From the NCBI GenBank assembly GCA_964435305.1, contig CAYSZH010000005.1, positions 1 to 64,000 on the forward strand: a stretch of DNA of 64,000 bases, in the 5' to 3' direction. Shown here one piece after another: positions 44,479 through 53,975 of the stretch. Numbering within the stretch: position 1 is the first letter of the stretch; the number at the start of each line of letters is the position of its first letter. The position numbers were made by a program, and so were the translations under genes. This DNA comes from Granulosicoccus sp964435305 (lineage in GTDB: Bacteria > Pseudomonadota > Gammaproteobacteria > Granulosicoccales > Granulosicoccaceae). Under the pieces are notes generated by a model, which was given only the letters and a program-made list of their open reading frames with translations, searched no databases and was not told the origin of the DNA.

Positions 44479-46305
44479 ATGAGTCGTTTTTCGTCGGTTT
44501 TTGCAACAATGCGCCAACTCTGTGGCGCCACTGTGTTGGCATTCCCATTGATAACATCAGCTGCCGAACCATCGCATGGATTATCTGTGTTTGGCGATCT
44601 TAAGTATGGCGCTGATTTTAAACATTTTGACTATGCCAGCCCGGATGCCAAAAAAGGCGGATCGATCGTTCAGGCATCGTTAGGCAGTTACGATAACCTG
44701 CACCCCTTCATATTAAAAGGCCAGTCCGCCGCAGGAGCGGGCAGCATCTATGACACGCTCACTGTCAACTCATTAGACGAACCTTTTTCGGTTTATGGAT
44801 TGCTGGCAGAATCTATTGAAGTACCAGATGAAAAAAACTGGGTCATCTTTAAATTACGCAAAGAGGCGCGTTGGCACGACGGCGTCGAGCTAACCTCAGA
44901 AGACGTAGTCTGGACGTTCGAAACGCTCATGGAAAAAGGGCATCCTGCATACAAAAGCTACTACAGCGCTGTCGAAAAGGCCGAAGCCATAGATTCCCAT
45001 ACCGTAAAATTCTCTTTCCGCGAAAGTAACAATGCTGAGCTTCCACTGATTATTGGTCAGCTCGCTATCATGCCGAAACACTTTTGGGCTGATAGAGAGT
45101 ATGACAAAACCACTTTAGATCCTTTACTCGGCAGTGGCCCCTATAGGTTTGGTAAAGTCGATGCCGGGCGCTCAATTACTTACGAATTAGTTGAAGACTA
45201 CTGGGGTAAAGATCTGCCAGTTAATGTCGGTCACGATAACTTCGGTACTATTCGTTACGACTACTATCGTGATATGACGGTAGCGCTAGAGGCGTTAAAG
45301 TCAGGCGATATCGATTTTAGACAAGAATACATATCCAAAAACTGGAAAACAGCTTACGACTTTCCTGCATTGAATGAAGGTAAGGTTGTTAAGGAAGAGG
45401 TAGAAGATAAACGCATCAAGCGTATGCAGGCCTTTGTACTTAATTCTCGTAAAGACAAGTTGTCTGATCCGAGAGTGCGACGTGCGCTTGGGTATGCATT
45501 CGATTTTGAATGGCTAAACAAAAATCTCTTTTATGGTGCGTACAGCCGAGTCAGTAGCTATTTTCAAAATTCGGAATTTATGGCAACCGGGCTGCCAGAA
45601 GGAGATGAACTGGCTTTATTAGATGAATTTCGCGATCAATTGCCAGAGAGCGTATTCAATGAGGTTTACACCTTACCCGTCAATGATGGTTCAGGAAATT
45701 TGCGCCGACAATATCGCGCAGCACTCAAACTCTTTAAAGAAGCCGGTTGGGAAGTTAAAAATCAAAAACTCACTAATGTTGAAACGGGAGAAGCCTTTGC
45801 GCTGGAGCTGATTATTGCGCAACCTTCGGTTGAGAAGATCGGCTTGGCATTTAAGAAAACGCTGGAACGTATTGGCATAGATTTAAAAGTGCGTGTTATC
45901 GACACCTCGCAATACGAACAGCGGGTTGAAGCTTTTGACTACGACATGCTCGTGCTGGGTTGGTCCCAATCTCGCTCGCCGGGTAATGAGCAATTCAGTT
46001 ATTGGGGTTCAGATGCCGCTGATGAAAAAGGTTCCAGCAACTATGCCGGTATTAAAAATCCGGTTATTGATGAAATTGTAAAACGCATTGTCAGCGCAGC
46101 AGACAGAGACGCGCAGGCAACGGCAACTAAAGCGCTTGATCGTGTATTGCTACACAATCACTATGTTATCCCGCAGTATTTTGCCCCTGTCTATCGCCTC
46201 GCTTACTGGAACAAGTTTGAGCGTCCAGACATCATTCCAACCAATGGCCTGGGTTTTAACACCTGGTGGATCGATCCCGATAAAGAAGCGGCCTTAGACA
46301 ACTAG
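44479..46305 (+). CDS. Extracellular solute-binding protein, YejA-like
   Basis: 608 residues from ATG 44479, which has GGAG seven bases upstream; ATG 44443 would precede it without benefit. The signal peptide ends near ITSAAEP. The YejA/family 5 pattern HGLSVFGDLKYGADFKHFDYASPDAKKGGSI, WHDGVELTSEDVVWTFETL and LVLGWSQSRSPGNEQFSYWGS is clear. YejABEF takes up microcin C-like and other oligopeptides in enterobacteria. It heads a yejABEF-like operon. Ligand specificity is inferred from family only. Confidence 0.92.
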   Translation: MSRFSSVFATMRQLCGATVLAFPLITSAAEPSHGLSVFGDLKYGADFKHFDYASPDAKKGGSIVQASLGSYDNLHPFILKGQSAAGAGSIYDTLTVNSLDEPFSVYGLLAESIEVPDEKNWVIFKLRKEARWHDGVELTSEDVVWTFETLMEKGHPAYKSYYSAVEKAEAIDSHTVKFSFRESNNAELPLIIGQLAIMPKHFWADREYDKTTLDPLLGSGPYRFGKVDAGRSITYELVEDYWGKDLPVNVGHDNFGTIRYDYYRDMTVALEALKSGDIDFRQEYISKNWKTAYDFPALNEGKVVKEEVEDKRIKRMQAFVLNSRKDKLSDPRVRRALGYAFDFEWLNKNLFYGAYSRVSSYFQNSEFMATGLPEGDELALLDEFRDQLPESVFNEVYTLPVNDGSGNLRRQYRAALKLFKEAGWEVKNQKLTNVETGEAFALELIIAQPSVEKIGLAFKKTLERIGIDLKVRVIDTSQYEQRVEAFDYDMLVLGWSQSRSPGNEQFSYWGSDAADEKGSSNYAGIKNPVIDEIVKRIVSAADRDAQATATKALDRVLLHNHYVIPQYFAPVYRLAYWNKFERPDIIPTNGLGFNTWWIDPDKEAALDN

Positions 46306-46322
46306 ATCATTTCACATACGCA

Positions 46323-46351
46323 TGCCTGCTTGCCATAACGGCGAGCAGGCA
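46323..46351 (+). promoter_or_regulatory. Strong intercistronic hairpin between yejA- and yejB-like genes
   Basis: TGCCTGCTTGCC (46323-46334), loop ATAAC, GGCGAGCAGGCA (46340-46351) form a 12-bp stem with one G-U pair. There is no T-run, so it is more likely a 3' protection or partial-attenuation structure that favours the binding-protein message over the permease part. Confidence 0.65.
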
Positions 46352-46371
46352 CTTGTTGGATATTCAAATCA

Positions 46372-47466
46372 GTGGCAGCCTATCTCGTACGCCGTTTATT
46401 GTTAATCATTCCGACCTTGCTCGGGATCATGATTATCAACTTCGTCATCGTGCAAGCCGCCCCCGGTGGCCCGGTGGAACAGATGCTTGCGCAAATCAAA
46501 GGCCGGGCAGTAGAGGCTACCGCGCGCATTTCTGGCGATGGTGGCGATTCGATCCAACAGAATGATAATGGCGGCAATGACAGTAGCTACCGTGGTTCGC
46601 GTGGGCTTGATCCAGAACTCATTCGCGACATCGAAAAGCAATACGGGTTTGATAAGCCTGCCCATGAACGTTTCTTGAAAATGATTGGCGACTATGTTCG
46701 TTTTGATTTTGGGGACAGTTTTTTCCGCGATCGATCAGTGGTGGATCTGGTTAGGGATAAAATGCCGGTGTCGATATCGCTGGGGCTTTGGACAACCCTG
46801 TTGGTGTACCTAATCTCCATCCCCTTGGGAGTCAAAAAAGCCATCAGGGATGGAACGCGCTTTGATGTGTGGACCAGCGCGGTGGTCATTATCGGTTACG
46901 CCATACCCGGTTTTCTTTTTGCCATATTACTGATCGTTCTGTTTGCTGGTGGGAGCTTTCTTGATTGGTTTCCACTGCGTGGGCTGGTGTCTGAGAATTT
47001 CAGTTCGCTACCCTGGTGGCAGAAAATACTGGATTATTTTTGGCATATGGCCTTGCCAGTCATTGCGATGGTGGTGGGTGGTTTTGCAAGCCTTACCATG
47101 CTCACTAAAAACTCATTTCTAGATGAAATCAATAAACAATACGTATTAACTGCACAAGCGAAGGGTCTGGCTGAAAGTCAGGTGCTTTATGGGCATGTGT
47201 TTCGTAACGCGATGCTGATTGTGGTGGCCGGGTTTCCAAGTGCTTTTGTGGGCATATTGTTTACCGGATCTTTATTAATAGAGGTGATCTTTTCCTTAGA
47301 TGGCCTTGGCTTGTTGAGCTTTGAGGCTGCAATAAATCGAGATTATCCGGTGATGTTTGGAACCTTGTTCTTTTTTACTTTGCTGGGTTTGTTGATGAAC
47401 ATCATTGGAGATTTGATGTACACCGTCATTGACCCTCGTATCGATTTTGAAAAGCAGGCCTACTGA
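46372..47466 (+). CDS. Oligopeptide ABC transporter permease, YejB-like
   Basis: 364 residues from GTG 46372; no strong ribosome site is seen. The YejB/OppB type start (AAYLVRRLLLIIPTLLGIMIINFVIVQAAPGGPVEQMLA) is followed by the large periplasmic insertion of YejB with KQYGFDKPAHERF and FGDSFFRDRSV, then five more membrane helices and the EAA loop near TAQAKGLAESQVLYGHVFRNA. It pairs with the next permease. It begins 20 bp after the intercistronic hairpin. Confidence 0.92.
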   Translation: MAAYLVRRLLLIIPTLLGIMIINFVIVQAAPGGPVEQMLAQIKGRAVEATARISGDGGDSIQQNDNGGNDSSYRGSRGLDPELIRDIEKQYGFDKPAHERFLKMIGDYVRFDFGDSFFRDRSVVDLVRDKMPVSISLGLWTTLLVYLISIPLGVKKAIRDGTRFDVWTSAVVIIGYAIPGFLFAILLIVLFAGGSFLDWFPLRGLVSENFSSLPWWQKILDYFWHMALPVIAMVVGGFASLTMLTKNSFLDEINKQYVLTAQAKGLAESQVLYGHVFRNAMLIVVAGFPSAFVGILFTGSLLIEVIFSLDGLGLLSFEAAINRDYPVMFGTLFFFTLLGLLMNIIGDLMYTVIDPRIDFEKQAY

Positions 47467-47468
47467 AA

Positions 47469-48500
47469 ATGGCCTCGTCTCTGTCACCTATCGCGCAGCG
47501 GCGCTGGAATACATTTAAATCCAACAAACGTGGTTGGTGGTCTTTATGGATATTTTTGTTCATTTTTATACTGTCGCTGTTCGCTGAATTTTTAGCCAAT
47601 GACAGACCACTGTTGGTTAAGTATCAGGATGATTTTTATTATCCCGTGTTTGTTGAGTATGCTGAAACCACGTTTGGTGGTGATTTTGAAACCGCGACAG
47701 AATACCGCGATCCGTTTGTGGCAGAACTTATCGAGGCCGATGGCTGGATGTTATGGCCACCTATTCGCTATAGCTACGATACGATCAACTACGATCTGCA
47801 GGTACCCGCTCCAGCGCCACCATCGAGTGACAATTATTTAGGCTCGGATGATCAGGGGCGTGATGTTTTGGCGCGGATCATATACGGATTTAGAGTCTCG
47901 GTCTTGTTTGGGCTGTCGCTAACGTTTTTCAGTTCCATCATTGGTGTAGCGGTTGGCGCTGTGCAGGGCTATCTGGGCGGCTGGGTTGATCTTTTGGGGC
48001 AACGCTTTATGGAAATCTGGTCTGGTTTGCCCATGTTGTACCTGCTGATTATTTTGGCCTCGGTTGTTGAACCTAATTTTTGGTGGCTGCTTGGACTGAT
48101 GCTGTTGTTTAGCTGGATGTCGCTTGTAGGGGTTGTGCGGGCGGAAGTGTTGCGGGCAAGGAATCTTGATTATGTCCGGGCGGCAAGCGCTTTGGGTGTT
48201 GGTCGCTGGCAAGTGTTATCGCGCCACGTATTGCCCAACGCCATGGTCGCAACCTTAACTTTCTTGCCGTTCATTCTGAATAGTTCGATCACCACATTAA
48301 CGTCACTGGATTTTCTCGGCTTTGGTTTACCTCCTGGTTCTGCATCCCTTGGTGAGTTGCTAGCTCAAGGCAAGCAAAACATGCAGGCGCCGTGGCTGGG
48401 GATCAGTGCGTTCATGGTGCTCGCCATCATGCTAAGTCTTTTGATATTCATAGGCGAAGCCGTTCGTGACGCGTTTGATCCGCGAAAGGCGCCCGTATGA
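47469..48500 (+). CDS. Oligopeptide ABC transporter permease, YejE-like
   Basis: 343 residues. The N-terminus has the conserved RRWNTFKSNKRGWWSLWIFLFIF start of YejE, a large periplasmic part (PVFVEYAETTFGGDFETATEYRDPF), LGSDDQGRDVLARIIYGFRVS and the EAA loop near ALGVGRWQVLSRHVLPNA. It is an inner-membrane channel subunit. It starts two bases after yejB stops and overlaps the ATPase gene by 4 bp, so expression of permeases and ATPase is coupled. Confidence 0.92.
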   Translation: MASSLSPIAQRRWNTFKSNKRGWWSLWIFLFIFILSLFAEFLANDRPLLVKYQDDFYYPVFVEYAETTFGGDFETATEYRDPFVAELIEADGWMLWPPIRYSYDTINYDLQVPAPAPPSSDNYLGSDDQGRDVLARIIYGFRVSVLFGLSLTFFSSIIGVAVGAVQGYLGGWVDLLGQRFMEIWSGLPMLYLLIILASVVEPNFWWLLGLMLLFSWMSLVGVVRAEVLRARNLDYVRAASALGVGRWQVLSRHVLPNAMVATLTFLPFILNSSITTLTSLDFLGFGLPPGSASLGELLAQGKQNMQAPWLGISAFMVLAIMLSLLIFIGEAVRDAFDPRKAPV

Positions 48501-50095
48501 GCGAGCCCATATTAATTGTTGATGATTTAAGTGTGAGCTTTCGCGTTCAGGGTAAAGATCGTGTGGTTGTACGCAATGTGTCGTTCGATATGCATCCTGG
48601 TGAAACGCTGGCGATAGTGGGTGAGAGCGGTTCTGGTAAATCAGTGACCGCGCAATCCATTTTGCAGCTACTCAACCCGGCACTGGTGCGCTATCCCAGT
48701 GGCAGCATCAAATTCAAAGGTGAGGAGCTAATTAACGCTTCCAAAGCCACCTTGCGCCGCATACGCGGCGACCGAATTGGTATGATTTTTCAAGAACCTA
48801 TGACCTCGCTTAACCCGCTGCATACGGTGGAGAAGCAAATCAACGAAGTGCTGTTATTGCACAAGGGTCTTGATAAAAATCAAGCACGCGAGAGAACGCT
48901 TGAATTACTCGAACTGGTAGGGCTTGATCAAGTTGCTGAACGCTTACAGGCCTACCCACATCAACTCAGTGGTGGTCAGCGACAGCGCGTGATGATTGCC
49001 ATGGCGCTGGCGAACGACCCTGATATATTGATTGCGGACGAGCCTACAACAGCGCTTGATGTCACCGTGCAGGCTCAAATTCTTGAATTACTTGCGCAGC
49101 TGCAAGCGCGACTCGGCCTGGCTGTATTGTTGATCACACACGATTTGGCTGTGGTTCGAAACGTTGCGCACCGTGTCTGTGTTATGAAAGATGGTGAGAT
49201 TCGAGAAACCGGCGACACCGAATCGGTATTTCTCAATCCCAGCCACCCGTATACCAAAGCCTTGCTTGATGCAGAACCATCTGGCACGGCTCCGGTTATT
49301 GAAACAAGCGAGCCACCCATTCTTACGGCGCAGAACATCAAAGTTTGGTTTCCGATTAAACGGGGTCTGCTAAGGCGAACAGTTGGGCACGTAAAAGCGG
49401 TTGATGGGATTTCACTAGAAATCAATGTGGGTGAAACCATCGGTGTGGTTGGAGAGAGTGGGTCTGGCAAAACCACTCTGGCGCAAGCTTTATTGCGCCT
49501 TATTCCGTCTACTGGAGAAATACACTTTCAGGGGCAAGATATCACTGGATTAAAGGGGCCAGATCTAAAGTCCCTAAGGCAGCATATGCAAGTGGTTTTC
49601 CAAGATCCTTATGGCAGCTTAAGCCCGCGAATGTCGGTTGCTCAAATCATCATGGAAGGCTTGCATGCACATAAATTAGCGGGTGATGAAAGTGAAAACG
49701 ATGATCGTGTCGTCAGTGTATTGGAGCAAGTTGGGCTCGAAGCCGATGTGCGCCACCGTTACCCGCATGAATTTTCAGGCGGACAGCGTCAACGCATTGC
49801 AATAGCGCGTGCCATGATTCTTCAACCTCGGCTTTTGATGCTGGATGAACCCACCTCCGCGCTTGATCGTGCAGTTCAGGTGCAAATGATTGATCTACTG
49901 CACGAGCTGCAAATCCAGCACGGGCTGTCCTATCTTTTTATCAGCCATGATTTAAAAGTGGTGCGCGCGATGTCCAACCGAATTATTGTAATGAAACAGG
50001 GGCACGCTGTTGAGGCGGGCGACGCCAAGAGCATTTTTGAAAATCCACAGCATGCTTATACGCAAGAGCTGTTAGCGGCCGCCTACGTACGCTGA
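48497..50095 (+). CDS. Oligopeptide ABC transporter ATP-binding protein, YejF-like
   Basis: 532 residues, two ABC ATPase units fused as in E. coli YejF. Unit 1: Walker A GESGSGKSVT, signature LSGGQRQR, Walker B LIADEPTTALD. Unit 2: GESGSGKTTL, FSGGQRQR, LMLDEPTSALD. Both have the oligopeptide-type C-terminal extension (HPYTKALL and HAYTQELL). It couples ATP hydrolysis to import through the YejB/E-type permeases. The start overlaps the yejE stop. The operon appears to end here. Confidence 0.94.
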   Translation: MSEPILIVDDLSVSFRVQGKDRVVVRNVSFDMHPGETLAIVGESGSGKSVTAQSILQLLNPALVRYPSGSIKFKGEELINASKATLRRIRGDRIGMIFQEPMTSLNPLHTVEKQINEVLLLHKGLDKNQARERTLELLELVGLDQVAERLQAYPHQLSGGQRQRVMIAMALANDPDILIADEPTTALDVTVQAQILELLAQLQARLGLAVLLITHDLAVVRNVAHRVCVMKDGEIRETGDTESVFLNPSHPYTKALLDAEPSGTAPVIETSEPPILTAQNIKVWFPIKRGLLRRTVGHVKAVDGISLEINVGETIGVVGESGSGKTTLAQALLRLIPSTGEIHFQGQDITGLKGPDLKSLRQHMQVVFQDPYGSLSPRMSVAQIIMEGLHAHKLAGDESENDDRVVSVLEQVGLEADVRHRYPHEFSGGQRQRIAIARAMILQPRLLMLDEPTSALDRAVQVQMIDLLHELQIQHGLSYLFISHDLKVVRAMSNRIIVMKQGHAVEAGDAKSIFENPQHAYTQELLAAAYVR

Positions 50096-50456
50096 ATAAG
50101 CCATGGCGCCATACTATTTCAAGCAATCTATTATGATTTTCTGATGGCCTGAGCGATTTACGCGCCGTTTGCTCTTACGCCAGCTTCCGCTGTTTGCTTT
50201 CTGTGCAGACAGGCTCTGGTGGAACTTTGCGCGCGGGCCATGTTCACACCGATAGTCCCGTTCCGTATCTCGGTATCACGTGTTAGATGGTGCAAAATAC
50301 AATCATCTGACACGGGTTGGCATTAACATATTGCGGCAGCGCGTATAGAATAGTGTGAGAGTGCAGGGAAGCGTAGTATCGAGTGCCTCAGATGCCCACT
50401 TTAAGGCAGTACAAGCGCGTGTTCAACAAACCAGAAAACTGAAAATTCTCAAGCTT
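50096..50456. other. 360-bp gap between the yej-like and ynj-like operons
   Basis: No gene is supported. A 10-bp palindrome ATGGCGCCAT is at 50103-50112, and a long dyad at 50279-50314 is listed separately. The frame of ynjB is open from 50355 but the family-like N-terminus begins at 50457. No THI-box (TPP riboswitch) pattern was found, which was looked for because some YnjBCD-like systems relate to thiamine. Confidence 0.6.
50279..50314 (+). promoter_or_regulatory. 11-bp inverted repeat in the ynj leader
   Basis: CGTGTTAGATG (50279-50289) and CATCTGACACG (50304-50314) pair over 11 positions with one G-U, around a 14-base AT-rich loop. It lies 143 bp before the ynjB-like start with no T-run. 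It could be an operator dyad or a leader-RNA hairpin. Confidence 0.4.
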
Positions 50457-51668
50457 ATGAAAACCTTACACACCCAGCTCATTAACTTGTTTTTATCCGT
50501 TTTCATTGCGATGGCCGGTATAGGTGTTGCACAAGGCAGTGAGCCGGATGACGGTTGGAACAAAATGTTGAAATCGGCCAAAGGTCAAACAGTCTATTTC
50601 AATGCCTGGGGTGGCAGCGATCGCATTAATGCCTACCTGTCATGGGTTGGAGAGCGTGTATCTGAGGACTACGGCGTCACCCTTGAGCATGTCAAGATTG
50701 GCGATATTGCCGAAGTGGTAGGCCAACTGGAAGCCGCTAAATCAGTCGGTCGCGATACCGATGGCAATGTCGATTTAATGTGGGTGAATGGTGAAAATTT
50801 TGCCTCCATGAAACGTAATGGGCTCACGTGGGGTGCGTTTGCGCGTTCGTTGCCTCATTCTGCACTGCTCAAAGATTCAGAATCACTAACAATGGATTTT
50901 TCCGTGCCAGTGGAAGGGCTAGAATCTCCCTGGGGCGGGGCGCAACTGGTATTTATTCATGACGCTCAACAGTTACCTAAGCCACCCTTATCGGCCGAAA
51001 GCCTGATGAGCTTCGTGCAGGAGGGCGGCCGTTTTGTTTATCCCGCGCCACCTGCGTTTCACGGCACCACCATGGTTAAGCAACTGCTGCATGAGCTGGT
51101 AGCCGATACCAAACCGCTGTCTCAGCCGGTTGATGAGGCAGACTTTGACGGCGTCACCGCACCGCTATGGGCCTACCTTGATCAAATGCATCCACTCATG
51201 TGGGGCAAAGGTGAGAGTTGGCCGGCAACCGGAGAAGCGACCAGACAAATGCTTGATGATGGTGAACTGGATATTGGTTTGTCGTTTAACCCTAATGAAG
51301 CCAGTGCGGCAGTGAAAGGTGGCCAACTGCCTGATACCGTGCGCACGTATGTGTTTGACGAAGGCACCATTGGCAACACGCACTTTGTCACCATACCCTA
51401 CAACGCCAAAGCCAAAGCCGGTGCCATGATCGTTGCCAATTTTTTAATCTCGCCTGAAGCGCAGGCGCGTAAGGCCGACCCCGAATACTGGGGTGAGCCC
51501 ACTGTGCTCGATATTGCCAAGCTTGACGATGCCGACAGGGCCGCTTTTGATAGCGTCGATCTTGGGCCATGGGCGCTTCCATTGGGTGTAGGCACAGTAT
51601 TACCAGAGCCCCATGCATCCTGGACACAAGCACTCGAAGCTGAGTGGATAAAACGCTACGGTAACTAG
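50457..51668 (+). CDS. ynjB: ABC transporter substrate-binding protein, YnjB-like
   Basis: 403 residues from ATG 50457, with a signal peptide (LFLSVFIAMAGIGVAQG). The mature start DDGWNKMLKSAKGQTVYFNAWGGSDRINAYLSWVGERV is the YnjB signature, and NTHFVTIPYNAKAKAGAMIVANFLISPEAQ is typical of the iron/thiamine/putrescine-like binding-protein fold (family 1). The E. coli operon is ynjABCDEF; order here is B-C-D-F. The ligand is unknown. A family 1 fold argues against peptides. Confidence 0.85.
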   Translation: MKTLHTQLINLFLSVFIAMAGIGVAQGSEPDDGWNKMLKSAKGQTVYFNAWGGSDRINAYLSWVGERVSEDYGVTLEHVKIGDIAEVVGQLEAAKSVGRDTDGNVDLMWVNGENFASMKRNGLTWGAFARSLPHSALLKDSESLTMDFSVPVEGLESPWGGAQLVFIHDAQQLPKPPLSAESLMSFVQEGGRFVYPAPPAFHGTTMVKQLLHELVADTKPLSQPVDEADFDGVTAPLWAYLDQMHPLMWGKGESWPATGEATRQMLDDGELDIGLSFNPNEASAAVKGGQLPDTVRTYVFDEGTIGNTHFVTIPYNAKAKAGAMIVANFLISPEAQARKADPEYWGEPTVLDIAKLDDADRAAFDSVDLGPWALPLGVGTVLPEPHASWTQALEAEWIKRYGN

Positions 51669-51679
51669 CGCAAGGTAAT

Positions 51680-51695
51680 CCCCATTGGGTTGGGG
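51680..51695 (+). promoter_or_regulatory. Intercistronic hairpin between ynjB- and ynjC-like genes
   Basis: CCCCA (51680-51684), a 6-base spacer and TGGGG (51691-51695) form a short GC stem 8 bp before the permease start at 51703, covering the likely ribosome-binding area. It resembles the placement of hairpins in the two other importer operons of the window. Confidence 0.35.
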
Positions 51696-51702
51696 TGTTT
51701 AA

Positions 51703-53349
51703 ATGATTCACTTGGCAGCAGGCTTTTTTCTGGCTGCGCTGTTTGCAATCCCTCTCATACTGGGTCTTCTTGGTAGCGTTATCCCGGCCTTCGGGATGAT
51801 GCCGCCGTTAGCAGCAGAGAACGGCTTTGCTGCCTTGTTTGCTGATCCACGCTTTTTCCCGTCTGCCTGGCTGTCGCTTAAAACCGGCATAATCGCAACT
51901 GTGCTTGCGTTTTTAATTACCTTGCTTGCACTGGTTTGCGCGCATGGTACAAGGCTCTGGCGATGGTTGATGGGCGTATTGCCAGCGCTGTTAGCCGTGC
52001 CACATGCTGCACTTGCGGTTGGATTAATATTTTTGATAGCACCTAGTGGCTGGATCATGCGGCTGCTGTCGCCAGAGCTAACAGGCTTTGCTCGCCCACC
52101 CACATCCTGGTTTGTCCCTGACGGCAATGGCTGGTCGCTGATACTGGGTTTGCTGATTAAAGAGGTGCCGTTTCTACTGCTGGCAAGTGCGGCCCAGCTG
52201 AGTGCCTTAAACACAGACGCCTGTTTAAAAATTGGTCGTACCTTGGGCTATTCGCCAGCGCGTTGCTGGAGCCGGCTGATATTACCGAGGCTGTATCCTC
52301 GTATACGTTTAACACTGCTGATAATCCTCGCGTTTAATTTAAGTGTGATCGACATGGCGATCTTGCTTGGCCCGGGTAACCCGCCAACGTTCGCCGTGTT
52401 TTTGCTGACGTTGGTGAACGATCCTGGGTCACGTGCCGTAGCCTCAGCAGGGGCTTTGGTGCTGGCAGCGGGTATCGCTGTTGTATACCTTGCTTTGTTT
52501 GTACTGGAATACCTCGTGAGCCATATAGCCACGTTCAGACGTGAGAGCGGGCAACGTGGAATCGCAATAAAGCTGTGGCGCAGCCTAGCCCAATATTTCA
52601 TGGTGTTTTTTGTTCTGTTGAGCTTATTGTCGCTTCTAATGCTGTTGCTTTGGAGCTTCACGCGGCGCTGGCGATTTCCACACGCTTTGCCAACCGAATG
52701 GACGGTGGGCAACTGGACTAATCGGGCCGCGGATTTGTTACAACCATTGTCCGTTACTATCGGGTTTGCAGCGTTTACGATGGTGTGTGCATTGGCAGCA
52801 GCAATTGCCTGGCTTGAATACGAACGGCGTGGCATTGTGCCAAAGCTTGACTGGATGTGGTACATCCCGCTATTGATTCCGCAGGTCACCTTATTGTTTG
52901 GATGGCAAGCGGCTGCACTATTGACAGGTGCTGATGGCGTTTGGCTCACAGTGGCATTTGCGCATTGGTTATACGCTTTACCCTATGTCGTACTGATACT
53001 GGCGGTGGCCTGGCGTGAGCTTGACCCTAATTGGAACAATGCTGCTGCCGTTTTGGGAGCAGGGTATTGGCGAATTTTAATAAAGGTTCGTTTGCCGTTA
53101 ATGGTTAGACCGCTTTGTCAGGCGGCAGCTGTTGCATTGGCCGTGAGTGTTGCTCAGTACTTGCCCACGCTGTTGCTTGGAGCTGGACGTCATCAGACGC
53201 TGGCTATCGATCTTGTGACAAGCTTTGGTGGTGTTGATCGTAGAGTCATTGCGGCCTTAGCTACGCTGCAGAGCGTGTTGCCGATGATCGCCTTTATCGC
53301 GGCTCTGTATATACCGCGCTTGTTTCATCATGAGGAATTACCCAAATGA
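51703..53349 (+). CDS. ynjC: ABC transporter permease, YnjC-like (two fused permease halves)
   Basis: 548 residues with about 12 hydrophobic segments in two permease halves, like ThiP and FbpB. The first half has ALVCAHGTRLWRWLMGVLPALLAVPHAALAVGL and the EAA loop near LKIGRTLGYSPARCWSRLILP; the second has FAAFTMVCALAAAIAWLEYERR-type helices and its EAA loop around AAVLGAGYWRILIKVRLP. The fusion means a single gene forms the channel. The stop overlaps the ynjD start by 4 bp. Confidence 0.86.
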   Translation: MIHLAAGFFLAALFAIPLILGLLGSVIPAFGMMPPLAAENGFAALFADPRFFPSAWLSLKTGIIATVLAFLITLLALVCAHGTRLWRWLMGVLPALLAVPHAALAVGLIFLIAPSGWIMRLLSPELTGFARPPTSWFVPDGNGWSLILGLLIKEVPFLLLASAAQLSALNTDACLKIGRTLGYSPARCWSRLILPRLYPRIRLTLLIILAFNLSVIDMAILLGPGNPPTFAVFLLTLVNDPGSRAVASAGALVLAAGIAVVYLALFVLEYLVSHIATFRRESGQRGIAIKLWRSLAQYFMVFFVLLSLLSLLMLLLWSFTRRWRFPHALPTEWTVGNWTNRAADLLQPLSVTIGFAAFTMVCALAAAIAWLEYERRGIVPKLDWMWYIPLLIPQVTLLFGWQAAALLTGADGVWLTVAFAHWLYALPYVVLILAVAWRELDPNWNNAAAVLGAGYWRILIKVRLPLMVRPLCQAAAVALAVSVAQYLPTLLLGAGRHQTLAIDLVTSFGGVDRRVIAALATLQSVLPMIAFIAALYIPRLFHHEELPK

Positions 53350-53975
53350 ACGCGCTTAAGGTAGAAGAATTAAGCCTGAGCCTGCCCGATGGCACTTGCC
53401 TTTGCGATCGATTATCGTTTGAAATTGAACCGGGCAGCGTGCTCGCTTTAATGGGACCCAGTGGCAGTGGTAAATCCACAATCTTGAGTTGGCTCACAGG
53501 CACTTTGGCGCCAGGGATCAATTCGAGCGGGCGTGTCTGGTTGGGCAATACAGAGCTAACACAATTGCCTGCTGAGCAACGTATGCTCGGTTTAATGCTA
53601 CAGCAGGATTACCTTTTCCCTCACATGAGTGTTGCACAAAATCTTAAATTTGGTTTGCGTGGTGGTTCCAGATCAGAGCGACATGCCAGTGTGGTGAGAA
53701 GCCTGGCTGATGCTGGATTATCAGGTACAGAAGATCGTAACCCGGCAACGCTCAGTGGTGGGCAACGTGCCCGAGTCAGTTTACTAAGAACTTTGTTATC
53801 GAACCCCTGTGCTTTATTGCTGGATGAGCCATTTTCCAGACTGGACGTAACACTTAGAGGGCAAATACGACGCTTTACCTGGGATGCAGCCAGCGAGCTA
53901 CCGACCTTGCTTGTAACTCATGATAAAGATGATATCCCTGAGCATGCGCGAATTGTGCAGTTAATCGAATGTTAG
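53346..53975 (+). CDS. ynjD: ABC transporter ATP-binding protein, YnjD-like
   Basis: 209 residues, a single compact ATPase. Walker A GPSGSGKSTIL, Q-loop QQDYLFPHMSV, signature LSGGQRARVSLLRTLL, Walker B ALLLDEPFSRLD and the His switch LLVTHDKDD are all present. It lacks a C-terminal regulatory domain, in line with YnjD. It overlaps the gene before by 4 bp and the CDP-alcohol transferase gene after it by 7 bp. Confidence 0.9.
   Translation: MNALKVEELSLSLPDGTCLCDRLSFEIEPGSVLALMGPSGSGKSTILSWLTGTLAPGINSSGRVWLGNTELTQLPAEQRMLGLMLQQDYLFPHMSVAQNLKFGLRGGSRSERHASVVRSLADAGLSGTEDRNPATLSGGQRARVSLLRTLLSNPCALLLDEPFSRLDVTLRGQIRRFTWDAASELPTLLVTHDKDDIPEHARIVQLIEC

Noticed and set aside
50096..50456. Thiamine (TPP) riboswitch before the ynj genes
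   Set aside because: The conserved CTGAGA and ACCTGATCTGG-type elements were not found.
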